DNA from: Liquorilactobacillus sicerae
Lineage (GTDB): Bacteria; Bacillota; Bacilli; Lactobacillales; Lactobacillaceae
Assembly (NCBI RefSeq): GCF_029916425.1
Contig: NZ_JAHAVQ010000014.1
Span: 1 to 64,000, forward strand
Direction of reading: 5' to 3'
DNA length: 64,000 nt
This document shows positions 1 through 11,519 of this stretch, piece after piece (the first letter of the stretch is position 1; the number at the start of each line of letters is the position of its first letter). The position numbers and the translations under genes are program-made. The notes beneath the pieces are model-generated. The model did not search any database, was not told where the DNA came from, and worked only from the letters and a program-made list of their open reading frames with translations.

Positions 1-52
1 TAGGCACGCCGCCAGCGTTCGTCCTGAGCCAGGATCAAACTCTCATTTTAAA
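1..52 (-). rRNA. rrs: 16S ribosomal RNA, 5' end (partial)
   Basis: The reverse complement reads AGAGTTTGATCCTGGCTCAG followed by GACGAACGCTGGCGGCGTG, the universal bacterial 16S 5' end. Only about 50 nt are inside the window and the gene runs off the left edge. The mature 5' end near position 50-52 is inferred by comparison with lactobacillus 16S genes. Confidence 0.97.
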
Positions 53-99
53 GTTTGTGACTCAAATTTATTACTAGCGAATTGACTTCGCAAATGTTG

Positions 100-165
100 T
101 CCTTTTTCAAGGCCCTGCACATTTGTTCATCGAAACTTTGTTCAGTTTTCAAAGGTCTACTTATC
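100..165 (-). promoter_or_regulatory. rrn leader with boxA-like antitermination signal
   Basis: On the minus strand the leader between promoter and 16S contains CTTTGAAAACTGAACAAAG followed by GTGCAGGGCC. This resembles the conserved Firmicutes rRNA leader and boxA-type Nus antitermination sequences. Its role is inferred from that resemblance and from its position about 100 nt before the 16S 5' end. Confidence 0.6.
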
Positions 166-208
166 TGTTACGAATTAACTATCAACTCACGTAACAGTCA
201 ACTTTTAT

Positions 209-236
209 ATTATATCATGCTGATTAAAATTAGCAA
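209..236 (-). promoter_or_regulatory. rrn promoter P2
   Basis: On the minus strand: -35 TTGCTA (231-236), 16-nt spacer, extended -10 TGA-TATAAT (209-214). It lies about 160 nt upstream of 16S. Together with the weaker box pair at 250-278 it gives the tandem promoter layout usual for rRNA operons. Confidence 0.8.
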
Positions 237-249
237 GCTTTTTTTTTGA

Positions 250-278
250 GTCATATAAAATTTAGATGATTTTCTCAA
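250..278 (-). promoter_or_regulatory. possible rrn promoter P1
   Basis: On the minus strand TTGAGA (273-278) and TATGAC (250-255) are separated by 17 nt. This would be the upstream member of a tandem rRNA promoter pair. The -10 match is only moderate. Confidence 0.4.
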
Positions 279-843
279 GCACAAGTTTTGTCTTCATCAC
301 TTCTGAAATTAAACTCTGTCTTAACAATAAAAACCCTTTGCAGGCTGAATCTATACTTTAAATGCAATAACAAAATTACAAATTTACAATAGCAATCCCC
401 AGATACTCTACTTGACAAAATCTCAAAATGAGGTAATTTTTGCTATCAAGCTGTTACAAAAATCGTACTAGAAACGATGGCAAATTAATATTTGAAGATC
501 TTACCCCGAAGTATTTATGAAATCAACTACAATTTAAATTACAAACTTGCTGTCGTCGCCCGTAGAATCAATCATTCTAAAATTAAAGATACTAAAAATA
601 TTTACTAAGCGTCTTTAAAAACAATTATATAACAACTTAAAAATGTAGTTGTAAAATAAAATTATTTAAAAGTTACGACATGAAAATTCACCAATGGTTA
701 AAGCCTAATTGATAAGACGAGTGACATAACTCGCCAAGTTGTCAACAAATCAAATCTCTACTCGAAAAAAAGCTTGGAGGGTTAGACGTTAAGTGAGATT
801 TGCTTTAAGAAACTATTACGCTCAATTCGGCAATTCCTGATTC
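279..843. other. AT-rich intergenic region without recognisable gene
   Basis: About 560 bp between the rrn promoters and the lysS terminator. I find no convincing ORF, tRNA or promoter. The only structure noted is an imperfect inverted repeat, CAAATCTC (751-758) against GAGATTTG (795-802). Base composition is strongly AT-rich, like other intergenic DNA here. Confidence 0.5.
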
Positions 844-903
844 AAAAAAACAGTACTTTACTTTCAATTTAGAGTCAACGCTGGATTGAAAGCAAAATAC
901 TGT
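843..903 (-). terminator. Rho-independent terminator of lysS
   Basis: Arms 851-868 and 885-902 form an 18-bp stem. Its two imperfect positions are G-U wobbles only when read as minus-strand RNA. Seven U residues follow directly (844-850). It lies about 45 nt beyond the lysS stop and would end the long ftsH/hslO-dusB-lysS transcript before the rrn promoters. Confidence 0.85.
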
Positions 904-948
904 GTCTTATCCAATACTTATTAATATTTATTAAATAGCAAACTTAAT

Positions 949-3497
<2,549 letters not shown>

Positions 3498-3572
3498 TGC
3501 GACACCTCATTTATCTAATTATTCTTTTGCATCATAGCATAAATCAATTTGAATTAAAAACTAACTTCACGT

Positions 3573-4451
3573 TTATTTCAATTTTAGCAATTTTTCTAAT
3601 TCTGACTCGTTAAAAAAATATTTTTTGCCGCAAAAACGACAGATCGTCTCTGCCTGATGATCTTCATTAATAATTGTCTCAAGCTCTTTAGCAGACAAAC
3701 TAGCTAAGGCTTTAGCAAATTTTTCTTTAGAACAATTACAACAATAATCAAGGGGCACTTTCGTTAAAATTTCAACTTGATCCGTCTTGACAATTCGATG
3801 GATCAAATTTTCCAAACTGCCATCTTCTGCCAGCAGGGCACTGATGGCTGGCAAGCTGCTGATCCGTTTTTCAACTTTTTCAATCAGCTTGGACTGCGCA
3901 CCTGGTAACACTTGAATTAAAAAGCCACCAGCTGATTTGATATCAGAATTTGGCTTTAGTGAAACTGAAACGCCAACTGCTGAAGGAATCTGCTCTGATT
4001 TAGCTAAATAGTAAGTTAAATCTTGACCAATTTCTCCTGATATCAACGGAACCTGTCCGGTAAATGGTGTTTTTAAGCCAAGATCCTTGGTAACTGCTAA
4101 AGTCCCCTTTTGACCAACTGCTTGCTTAATCGAAATTGCTTGCGAATCGTTTTGCGGCAAGTCAGATTCTGGATAATGAAGATACCCTTTTACTTGTCCT
4201 TGAGCATTCCCATCAGCAACTATTGGACTTAATGGACCATTTCCCTGAATTTTAACGGTCAAAAGGCCCTTTTTTTTAAGCAAAGCTGCACTTAAAAGGG
4301 CAGTGCCCGTTAACGTTCTGCCTAGGACAGTTGTAGCCACTGGTTCAGTATTATGAACTTGCTGAGCTTTTGTCACTAAGCGGGTAGTATTAGCAGTATA
4401 AATTCTAAATTGGCCATTAAAAGCCATCGTTTTGGTTAAATAATCTCGCAT
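3573..4451 (-). CDS. hslO: redox-regulated chaperone Hsp33
   Basis: Holdase chaperone activated by oxidation that protects cytosolic proteins during oxidative stress. The 292-aa length fits Hsp33. The C-terminal redox switch is visible as YCCNCSKEKF (CxC type) and ICRFCGKKYFF (CxxC), which together bind zinc when reduced. It lies downstream of ftsH, as in Bacillus, but coaX, which sits between them there, is absent. A hairpin at 4466-4509 separates it from ftsH and may lower expression relative to ftsH. Confidence 0.96.
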   Translation of the reverse strand: MRDYLTKTMAFNGQFRIYTANTTRLVTKAQQVHNTEPVATTVLGRTLTGTALLSAALLKKKGLLTVKIQGNGPLSPIVADGNAQGQVKGYLHYPESDLPQNDSQAISIKQAVGQKGTLAVTKDLGLKTPFTGQVPLISGEIGQDLTYYLAKSEQIPSAVGVSVSLKPNSDIKSAGGFLIQVLPGAQSKLIEKVEKRISSLPAISALLAEDGSLENLIHRIVKTDQVEILTKVPLDYCCNCSKEKFAKALASLSAKELETIINEDHQAETICRFCGKKYFFNESELEKLLKLK

Positions 4452-4465
4452 ACTTTCTCCTCAAG

Positions 4466-4509
4466 TCAAAACACAAAGCGGAACAAAACTTTAAGTCTTA
4501 TTCCGCCTT
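4466..4509 (-). terminator. terminator between ftsH and hslO
   Basis: The 9-bp stem AAGGCGGAA/TTCCGCTTT (arms 4501-4509 and 4475-4483, one G-U) is followed on the minus strand by the U-rich stretch TGTGTTTTG. It lies 25 nt after ftsH. It may be only partial, because no separate hslO promoter stands out. Confidence 0.65.
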
Positions 4510-4533
4510 ATTTCTATCTATTTAAAAACTTTA

Positions 4534-6585
4534 CTAATCTTTTGGATAATAAGTCGTGGTGTCATTTTCATCACCATCATCATCACGGCTTTGATCAGCT
4601 TTTTGTTTTGCCGCTTCCTTACGTTTCAATGCCTCTTTTGATTCTTCGAAAGTTGCAGCTTTTTCACTCGGAAACTCTTCATGTTTTTCAGGCATCTTGC
4701 CAGTATCAAACAAACTTAAAATTTGCTTTTCATCCAGCGTCTCGTACTCTAGCAAAGCTTCAGCAATTGTTCGATGTTGATCACGATGTTCTTGAATGAT
4801 CTTCTTAGCAGTCACCATACCATCATTTAAGAGTTGTTTAACTTCTTCGTCAATCAAATTGGCTGTCTGAGCTGAATAATTTGGTTGACCCGAATAAGCA
4901 TCACCAGCAAACATTGCACTTTGACCTTCATATTGCACTGGACCAAGCTTGTCACTCATTCCATATTCAGTTACCATTGCCCGTGCTAATTGAGTAGCTT
5001 GTTGAAAATCATTTGATGCGCCTGAAGACTGTTCATGGAAAATTATTTCCTCAGCAGCACGACCACCCATTAAACCAGCAATCTGCTCGGTAATATCTTT
5101 CTTCGTTAAAAGCATCTGATCCTCTTTGGGAAGCATAATAGCATAACCACCAGCGCGGCCCCGTGGAACGATCGTTACTTTATGAACGACACGAGCATCA
5201 TTTAAGACGAGACCAACAACTGTATGTCCCGCTTCATGAAAAGCAACTGTCTCTCGTTCATGTTTGCTGATGACCCGATCACGCTTAGCAGGCCCGGCAA
5301 TTACTCGATCTTCCGCTTCATCAATATCAGAAGCATCAATTTGCTTTTTATCACGCCGAGCAGCTAATAATGCCGCCTCATTCAGCAAGTTTTCCAAATC
5401 AGCACCAACAAAACCTGGAGTCTGTTTAGCTATCATCTTTAGATCTACATCATTCGCTAACGGCTTATTGTGAGCATGAACCTTTAAAATAGCTTCACGT
5501 CCCTTAACATCTGGACGACCAACCAAAATCTTGCGATCAAAACGGCCTGGCCGCAATAAAGCCGGATCCAAAACATCTGAACGGTTAGTAGCAGCCATAA
5601 CAATGACACCTTCATCACCTTCAAAGCCGTCCATTTCAACCAATAACTGATTAAGTGTTTGTTCACGCTCATCGTGACCGCCGCCCATGCCAGCACCCCG
5701 CCGGCGTCCAACGGCATCAATTTCATCAATGAAAATAATTGACGGAGCATTCTTTTTGGCATTTTCAAATAAGTCACGCACACGACTTGCACCGACACCA
5801 ACAAACATTTCAACAAAATCCGAACCAGAAATTGAGAAAAATGGAACTCCAGCTTCGCCAGCAACTGCTTTGGCTAATAAAGTTTTACCAGTTCCAGGAG
5901 GCCCTTCAAGTAAAACCCCAGAAGGAATCCGAGCACCAAGTGAAAGGAATTTATTTGGATCGCGTAAAAATTCAACGACTTCAACTAATTCTTGTTTTTC
6001 TTCCTCCGCACCAGCGACATCTGAAAAGCGAACCTTATTCGATTTTTTATCGACTGGTTTTGCTTTGGACTTGCCAAAATTCATGACTCGCCCGTTGCCG
6101 CCACCTTGGCCCGCTTGACCCATCATCATGTAGAAGAAGAAAATGAAGAAGACCACTGGTAACAGATATATTAATAGTTGTAACCATAAGCTGCTTGACT
6201 CTTCTTCTTTAGCACCATTTTTAACGTCATTTTGCTGAGCATATTTTTGAATTTGCTTAACAGCGACATCGTTGGTTAACACATTGGTAGTAAATGACTT
6301 TGTCTCATTGCTTGACACACCAAAGCTACCCAAGCCACTGGAGCTTGAAACTTTTTTGGGATGACGATAGGTACCAGTTACTTTATAGGTACTACCAGAT
6401 GGCTGCATCGTGAAACTTTTGACATTGTTATCTTTTAATTCAGTTATAAACTGACTTGATTGGATTTGCTGAGACTGAGAATTCCCTTTGCCTCCGAAAA
6501 AGTAATAAAGCATTCCCATGATCCCAAGGAAAATCACAATATAAAACAGACTGTTTTTAAAAAGTCCATTCTTCTTATTGTTCAT
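4534..6585 (-). CDS. ftsH: ATP-dependent zinc metalloprotease FtsH
   Basis: Membrane-anchored AAA+ protease for quality control of membrane and cytosolic proteins. Two membrane segments flank an extracytoplasmic domain (about residues 10-28 and 130-155). Walker A is GPPGTGKT, Walker [10 protein letters not shown], the second region of homology [20 protein letters not shown], and the zinc site HEAGH. The acidic Asp-rich tail ([10 protein letters not shown]) is typical of lactic acid bacteria. I chose the ATG at 6585 because AAGGAGGG stands correctly upstream; the frame stays open 21 codons further without a ribosome site. It follows hpt. Confidence 0.97.
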   Translation of the reverse strand: MNNKKNGLFKNSLFYIVIFLGIMGMLYYFFGGKGNSQSQQIQSSQFITELKDNNVKSFTMQPSGSTYKVTGTYRHPKKVSSSSGLGSFGVSSNETKSFTTNVLTNDVAVKQIQKYAQQNDVKNGAKEEESSSLWLQLLIYLLPVVFFIFFFYMMMGQAGQGGGNGRVMNFGKSKAKPVDKKSNKVRFSDVAGAEEEKQELVEVVEFLRDPNKFLSLGARIPSGVLLEGPPGTGKTLLAKAVAGEAGVPFFSISGSDFVEMFVGVGASRVRDLFENAKKNAPSIIFIDEIDAVGRRRGAGMGGGHDEREQTLNQLLVEMDGFEGDEGVIVMAATNRSDVLDPALLRPGRFDRKILVGRPDVKGREAILKVHAHNKPLANDVDLKMIAKQTPGFVGADLENLLNEAALLAARRDKKQIDASDIDEAEDRVIAGPAKRDRVISKHERETVAFHEAGHTVVGLVLNDARVVHKVTIVPRGRAGGYAIMLPKEDQMLLTKKDITEQIAGLMGGRAAEEIIFHEQSSGASNDFQQATQLARAMVTEYGMSDKLGPVQYEGQSAMFAGDAYSGQPNYSAQTANLIDEEVKQLLNDGMVTAKKIIQEHRDQHRTIAEALLEYETLDEKQILSLFDTGKMPEKHEEFPSEKAATFEESKEALKRKEAAKQKADQSRDDDGDENDTTTYYPKD

Positions 6586-6664
6586 TGGTTCCCTCCTTGA
6601 CCTAACGTCCTTTAACCGTAAGAACGACCATTGTTTAAATGATAGCACATTTGACTAATATTGA

Positions 6665-7210
6665 CTATTGATTTTGCATATAAATCTCAGGTTTTAAAAT
6701 TCCAACATATGGTAGGTTGCGATATAAGCCTTGATAATCGAGCCCATAGCCGACAACAAACTCATTGGGAACTTTGAATCCAACATAGTCTGGCGAAATT
6801 TGTTTTTCTCGACGTTCAGGTTTATCCAATAAAGTACAGATTCTGACTGACTTAGCATGCCGATGATTCAATAAATCAACTAAACATGCTAAGGTTCTTC
6901 CAGTATCAATTATATCTTCAACAATCAAGACCTCCCTGTCAGCAGCCGATATATCCAGATCTTTTAAAATCTTGACTGATCCAGAAGACTCGGTCGCATT
7001 GCCATAGCTGGAAACATCCATAAAATCTATTTCCAGCTGCGTATCCATTTGTCGTACAAGATCCGACATAAACAAAATAGCGCCCTTTAAGACGCAAATA
7101 ACCAAGGGCCTCTTGCCATGGTAATCCTTTGAAAGCTGAGCACCTAGCTTCTGACAGATCTCAGCAATTTGTGTCTGACTGTAAAGAACTCTCTCAATAT
7201 CCTGATTCAT
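6665..7210 (-). CDS. hpt: hypoxanthine phosphoribosyltransferase
   Basis: Purine salvage enzyme converting hypoxanthine or guanine plus PRPP to IMP or GMP. The 181-aa protein carries the PRPP-binding loop [14 protein letters not shown] and the N-terminal [14 protein letters not shown] segment of the HGPRT family. Its start codon overlaps the tilS stop by 4 nt (ATGA), so the two are translationally coupled. The tilS-hpt-ftsH order is conserved across Firmicutes. Confidence 0.96.
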   Translation of the reverse strand: MNQDIERVLYSQTQIAEICQKLGAQLSKDYHGKRPLVICVLKGAILFMSDLVRQMDTQLEIDFMDVSSYGNATESSGSVKILKDLDISAADREVLIVEDIIDTGRTLACLVDLLNHRHAKSVRICTLLDKPERREKQISPDYVGFKVPNEFVVGYGLDYQGLYRNLPYVGILKPEIYMQNQ

Positions 7211-8583
7211 AAAGCATCCTCATTCCTAAAAATTACCACGTATTCGCTGTTGCTTTTTCTTACTATATCAGCTTGAAGTATATCGGATTTTTTATAACCA
7301 ATCAACCACAGTGGCTGATCCGATTGGTCACAAACTATCCAAGCCTGCTTTCGATCTAGTAAATTAACCTTTTGATCAATCAAAATTTTTTTGACTTTTT
7401 GATGACCAATTTTACTTGCTAGTTTATCCCCAGGTTTGCGATGCCGAATTTTTAACGGAAACTTAATTTGACTAGAAAAATATAACGCTTCTGTATCCCA
7501 GTCCATATCAGGAACTGAATGATCTGTTTTAAAAAGACCTACCAGATTATTATCCGGCAATTTGACCCACTTGCCAAGTTTAAGCTCTGTTTCATACTCT
7601 TGAGGAGAAGACAGCTTTTGGGCATTCTTTTTTAAGATCCCAAAAAAATTATAGTCTTTATAGAACTCGTAGCCATTTCCTAAATCAAGTCGGCCTTGAG
7701 GTTTAAATTTATTTTCCAATAAATTCTTGGCCTCACCTAATTGTTCTCGCTTGAATTTTTTGACATTTGTTTCAAAAACTTTTTCTAATAATTTCTGCTT
7801 CCATAGCTCAGATTTGGATTGCCAAAAATCAAGTGAAAATTGGGCATGTGTAATTCTAATGTTATTAAAATTTTTTTGAACTTCATAATTCAACAACTCT
7901 TCATCTAATCCAAGCTGCTGCATAAAATCAATAACATGATCTTTAAACCCTGAATTTTCTTGAATTAATTCAGGAATTACGATTTGTCGCAATCGATTTC
8001 GTAATGTATTGGTTTGATAGTTTGTTTGGTCTTCGAAATATTTTAAATGCTTTTTTTTTGCATATTGCCGCAATTCATTTTTGGTGAACGGCAACAAAGG
8101 CCGCAACAAGAACAACCCTTCTGAAAACTCTGTCCGCGGTTTAATCCCTTCTAATTGCGCTAATCGTCCGCCACGAATCAATTTCATTAAAAAAGTTTCA
8201 ATTTGATCATCCAAATGATGCGCTGTCAAAAGCTCATTGATGTTATTTTCATGCATTATCTTCTTAAAAAAATCATAGCGAAATTTTCTTGCAGCTGCTT
8301 CAATTCCAGTTGTTGGATGAATTTCTATTGGCCAGGTCAAACTAAACAACTTCAAATCATGCTTAGCACAAAAGTCTTTAAGATATTTGCTTTCTTCCTT
8401 GCTTTCTTTTCGCAACTGATGATCTACGTAAGCAACATAAATTTGGGGACGTTTTGCTTTTGGCAAATGCAGCAGTAAATCCAACATAACCGTTGAGTCA
8501 ACGCCCGTCGAAACTGCCGCTAAAACCTTAGAGGAATGACTGGTTAAGTTAAAACTTTTTAAAAATCTATCAGTAAATTCCAT
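7207..8583 (-). CDS. tilS: tRNA(Ile)-lysidine synthase
   Basis: Modifies C34 of the CAU-anticodon tRNA-Ile to lysidine so that it reads AUA. The N-type ATP pyrophosphatase P-loop is near residues 25-30 but reads STGVDS instead of the usual SGGx[20 protein letters not shown] marks the rest of the catalytic core. The C-terminal substrate-binding domain ends near [11 protein letters not shown]. The 458-aa length is normal. It is coupled to hpt by a 4-nt overlap. Confidence 0.95.
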   Translation of the reverse strand: MEFTDRFLKSFNLTSHSSKVLAAVSTGVDSTVMLDLLLHLPKAKRPQIYVAYVDHQLRKESKEESKYLKDFCAKHDLKLFSLTWPIEIHPTTGIEAAARKFRYDFFKKIMHENNINELLTAHHLDDQIETFLMKLIRGGRLAQLEGIKPRTEFSEGLFLLRPLLPFTKNELRQYAKKKHLKYFEDQTNYQTNTLRNRLRQIVIPELIQENSGFKDHVIDFMQQLGLDEELLNYEVQKNFNNIRITHAQFSLDFWQSKSELWKQKLLEKVFETNVKKFKREQLGEAKNLLENKFKPQGRLDLGNGYEFYKDYNFFGILKKNAQKLSSPQEYETELKLGKWVKLPDNNLVGLFKTDHSVPDMDWDTEALYFSSQIKFPLKIRHRKPGDKLASKIGHQKVKKILIDQKVNLLDRKQAWIVCDQSDQPLWLIGYKKSDILQADIVRKSNSEYVVIFRNEDAL

Positions 8584-8595
8584 GACTAATCACCT

Positions 8596-8641
8596 TAAAA
8601 AAAAACTGTCCTCATTAAATTTAATTCTTCAATGAAGGACA
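8596..8641 (-). terminator. terminator between S1-domain gene and tilS
   Basis: Stem arms 8631-8641 and 8607-8616 (GTCCT/AGGAC plus CATT/AATG with a one-base bulge) are followed by nine U residues on the minus strand. It ends the short transcript of the S1-domain gene, although tilS begins only 60 nt further on. Confidence 0.75.
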
Positions 8642-8652
8642 ATTTTCAATTT

Positions 8653-9144
8653 TTAACTGCGGCGGCCGCCACGACCACCACGTTTTCCTTCTGTATTTCG
8701 CTTCAGTGAAGTTAAACGTGCTTCACTTTCTTTTAAGAAACCGGCTAGTAAACTGTCAAAATCTTTTGGTTTGCTTTCAGATCTTTGGAAATTATGACTT
8801 TTCGCAGCGCTGGAATTATGTGTCTTGACACCAACCGCACTATGATTAGCATGATGTTTTTCAAAATGATTATTTTGTGAGTAGCCACCCTTAGCAGATT
8901 GTGGAGTTTTGTCAACAGCTTTGCGGATCGACAAAGCGATCTTGCCATCAGGTGCAATCGAAAGGACTTTAACGGTGACTTTATCACCAACACTTAAAAC
9001 ATCATGAATATCTTTGACATAACTGTCAGAAATTTCACTAATATGAACTAACCCATTCTTTTTTTCACCTAAATCCACAAAAGCGCCAAAATTAGTAATT
9101 CCTGAAACTTTACCAGTGACCTTAGCCCCTACTTCAATTGACAT
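8653..9144 (-). CDS. yabR: S1 domain RNA-binding protein (YabR/CvfD-like)
   Basis: One S1 RNA-binding domain covers about residues 3-75 (VGAKVTGKVSGITNFGAFVDL, then GLVHISEIS). It is followed by a low-complexity His/Asn/Ser-rich stretch and a basic Gly-Arg tail. Homologues (general stress protein 13, YabR, streptococcal CvfD) are reported as post-transcriptional regulators of stress and virulence; the exact role here is inferred. It has its own promoter (9180-9207) and terminator (8596-8641), so it can be expressed apart from the surrounding cluster. Confidence 0.88.
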   Translation of the reverse strand: MSIEVGAKVTGKVSGITNFGAFVDLGEKKNGLVHISEISDSYVKDIHDVLSVGDKVTVKVLSIAPDGKIALSIRKAVDKTPQSAKGGYSQNNHFEKHHANHSAVGVKTHNSSAAKSHNFQRSESKPKDFDSLLAGFLKESEARLTSLKRNTEGKRGGRGGRRS

Positions 9145-9179
9145 AAAAAAGCTGTTCCTCCTTAAATTGTATACACTTC

Positions 9180-9207
9180 AGTATAACACGACTAGCAAGG
9201 GATGCAA
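9180..9207 (-). promoter_or_regulatory. promoter of the S1-domain gene
   Basis: On the minus strand: -35 TTGCAT (9202-9207), 16-nt spacer, extended -10 TGT-TATACT (9180-9185). It is followed by AAGGAGGAAC before the ATG. Confidence 0.7.
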
Positions 9208-9233
9208 CAAGCATTAAAAATTATTGAACAATT

Positions 9234-9632
9234 TTATTTTGCTAGATTATTTTGGCTTCCTGCTGGCAAATTATAAATTGTTTCACCGCTCTTACTATAG
9301 TAATATTTTTCCCTAACGAGTTTTTGTAAATAATCATCATTATTTAGCTGTTTGACTTGCTGTTTTAGATTCTTCCGCTGAGTTGTTACCTGCTTTAATT
9401 TTTTCTGAGCAACATTTGACTGCCGCACAACGTCAGCAGTTGAGCGTTGGGTTTTAACAATCCGAACAGTTAAAATTGAAAAAATAGCCAAGAAAATCAA
9501 GCTAATGCCCAATAATCGCTTCTGATGGACCCGCTTAAGCTGTCTGCGGCGTGCACGAATTTGCGACTGAGAATATTGTTGTTCAAAGTAAGGAGTTTGA
9601 AGCACTTTGATTTTTTTCTGACTTTGACTCAA
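9234..9632 (-). CDS. divIC: septum formation initiator DivIC
   Basis: Bitopic division protein that works with FtsL and DivIB in the divisome. It has a basic cytoplasmic N-terminus, one membrane span (LLGISLIFLAIFSILTV, about residues 42-60), then a coiled coil in the FtsB/DivIC fold. I placed the start at the TTG at 9632 because AGGAG lies 8 nt upstream; a GTG at 9641 overlaps that site. The rqcP-divIC-S1 order is as in Bacillus, without the sporulation genes. Confidence 0.92.
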   Translation of the reverse strand: MSQSQKKIKVLQTPYFEQQYSQSQIRARRRQLKRVHQKRLLGISLIFLAIFSILTVRIVKTQRSTADVVRQSNVAQKKLKQVTTQRKNLKQQVKQLNNDDYLQKLVREKYYYSKSGETIYNLPAGSQNNLAK

Positions 9633-9711
9633 ATTGTCCACTCCTAATTAATTATTTGCATTAATTATACCAAAGTAATTGATGCATAGTCTAATTCCCA
9701 GTCTAATTATT

Positions 9712-9963
9712 CTATGATTTTTCTTTGATAATCTGATACAGTTCGCTTGCCTCATTTTTTTTAGCATTTTCATTTAATGAAACTACTTTTACAATTAACA
9801 GCCGATTGCCAAATTTTAAAGTCAGTTGATCTCCCACAACCACATTGCTTGATGATTTAGCAACTTTTTGATTGATCAAGATCCTGCCTTGGTCAGCAAT
9901 TTGCTTGGCAACCGTTCGGCGTTTGACCAAACGTGATACTTTCAAATATTTATCGAGACGCAT
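9712..9963 (-). CDS. rqcP: S4-domain ribosome quality control protein RqcP
   Basis: 83-aa protein made almost entirely of an S4 RNA-binding domain (MRLDKYLKVSRLVKRRTVAKQ at the start). It is the YabO/RqcP family, which binds stalled 50S subunits and assists RqcH in alanine tailing. It lies 17 bp after the flippase gene and before divIC, as in Bacillus (yabM-yabN-yabO-divIC) but lacking yabN. Function comes from family knowledge. Confidence 0.92.
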   Translation of the reverse strand: MRLDKYLKVSRLVKRRTVAKQIADQGRILINQKVAKSSSNVVVGDQLTLKFGNRLLIVKVVSLNENAKKNEASELYQIIKEKS

Positions 9964-9980
9964 TTTTCTTCTCCATTCTT

Positions 9981-11519
9981 TTATCCCAGATTTTTTTTAA
10001 TAGTTTTCAAATTTAACAACTTATATTTGACACCTAATCCAACAAAAATTCCTACTCCACACAAAATTGCTGCTACCAAAACATAAATATTATTGAATCG
10101 ATTTGGAACGATTATTAATTCCATTAACCAGCTGACAATTTTGACGACTACAATCATTGGCACAATAATTGCTAAGTACTTCCGCCAATTACCATTTTTT
10201 AAATAGCTAAAACCAATTTCAGTAACTAAATAACCGCCAAATAAGCTCGCAGCCAATAAGGCTAAATCAGAAGCCGCTGCTCCGCCTACAATACCAAAAT
10301 AAAAGACTAGCGGATAATTTAAAACCAGTTTGATCAAAATCATTGTACCAATTATTAAAACCACCCGGAGTTTTTGATCCTGGCTTTGTAATAGGACGTT
10401 ATCCAAGATCACTAAAGTGGCCAAAGGAATCATCAAACTGTTGACTGCTAAAGTTAAGGAGCCTAAAGAATCATTAAATAATAACCAATTGATCTGCGGC
10501 ATTAAAATACTCATACCACCAGCTGCTGCTAAAGCAAACAACAAAGCCACTTGAAATAAATTACGCACTTTTTGTTGAAAGTCCCTAAAATTAGTTGTCT
10601 GTCGGCTTTTAACCAGTTCTGGCAAAAAACTGGTTGCTAGTGAATTGGTCACTACTAAGCCCAGCTGAACTAGTGGTTGACCACGATCATAAATCCCCTT
10701 CAAATTTGCCGCTGCATGAAAGCTAATTCCACTAGCCTGTAAAGCATTTCTGAAAGTGAATGAATCAACCAATTGAAGCAAAATCAGCAAAGCAGCATTT
10801 AAGCAAAACAGTAAGCCTTCTGTAAAAAGCGGTTTGGCTAAATCAATCAAGCGACTCCATCTTAATTTAACCTGTAAATGCGAAAAGTCCTTGATAAAAG
10901 TCTTCAAGAAAAATGGTAATGCCGCTAGCCCACCAAAAGTTCCGCCCAGCATTGCCCAACTGCCAGCCTGATAAAGCGAGCTGCTCGTCTTCTTTGCCCA
11001 ATATGCCGCCAAAATAATTACGATCACGCGCACTGTTTGCTCGACCAATTGCGAATAAGAAGTCTTCTTCATGTCAAACAATCCTTGATAAAAACCACGG
11101 CCAGAAGCTAAAAAGGGCATCAATAAATACATCCAGCCGACATTTTGAATCAAGTGAATTAACTGTTGATCGCCCATTAGCCTGGCTAAAAATCCTGCAC
11201 TGCCCTCGATCAACAAAAATAAACCAATCCCCAAAATCACTAGAACGTAACAGTAATCTCGGCCAATCAAATACTTTTTTTCGATTGACGGTTGCTCGGC
11301 GACCTTTTTGGAAATAAATACGGGAAAACCACTCAAAGCAAAAGTCATTCCCAAACCATAAAGCGGATAGACTTGCTGATAAATATAAAAGCCTGTATTT
11401 CCAACCAAATTTTGAAAAGGTATGCGGTAAACCGCACTTAAAATCTTGATGATTAGCGAAGATAGCGTTAAAAGAACGGTTCCTCGTAAAATCAAGTTAT
11501 TTGGCTGATGCTGCTCCAT
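9981..11519 (-). CDS. polysaccharide/lipid flippase, MurJ-SpoVB (MVF/MATE-like) family
   Basis: 512-aa integral membrane protein with about 14 hydrophobic segments and the MOP-superfamily N-terminus (RGTVLLTLSSLIIKILSAVYRIPFQNLVG). It is the positional counterpart of B. subtilis YabM. Homologues export lipid-linked cell-wall precursors or oligosaccharides; whether it flips lipid II is unknown. Its start overlaps the 3' end of mfd by 23 nt, suggesting translational coupling. Confidence 0.87.
   Translation of the reverse strand: MEQHQPNNLILRGTVLLTLSSLIIKILSAVYRIPFQNLVGNTGFYIYQQVYPLYGLGMTFALSGFPVFISKKVAEQPSIEKKYLIGRDYCYVLVILGIGLFLLIEGSAGFLARLMGDQQLIHLIQNVGWMYLLMPFLASGRGFYQGLFDMKKTSYSQLVEQTVRVIVIILAAYWAKKTSSSLYQAGSWAMLGGTFGGLAALPFFLKTFIKDFSHLQVKLRWSRLIDLAKPLFTEGLLFCLNAALLILLQLVDSFTFRNALQASGISFHAAANLKGIYDRGQPLVQLGLVVTNSLATSFLPELVKSRQTTNFRDFQQKVRNLFQVALLFALAAAGGMSILMPQINWLLFNDSLGSLTLAVNSLMIPLATLVILDNVLLQSQDQKLRVVLIIGTMILIKLVLNYPLVFYFGIVGGAAASDLALLAASLFGGYLVTEIGFSYLKNGNWRKYLAIIVPMIVVVKIVSWLMELIIVPNRFNNIYVLVAAILCGVGIFVGLGVKYKLLNLKTIKKNLG

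Noticed and set aside
4542-4799. Plus-strand ORF with a run of His ([12 protein letters not shown]), resembling a His-tag or metal-binding protein
   Set aside because: It is the antisense shadow of the Asp-rich C-terminal tail of FtsH (GAT/GAC codons read as ATC/CAT); no ribosome site or conservation signal.
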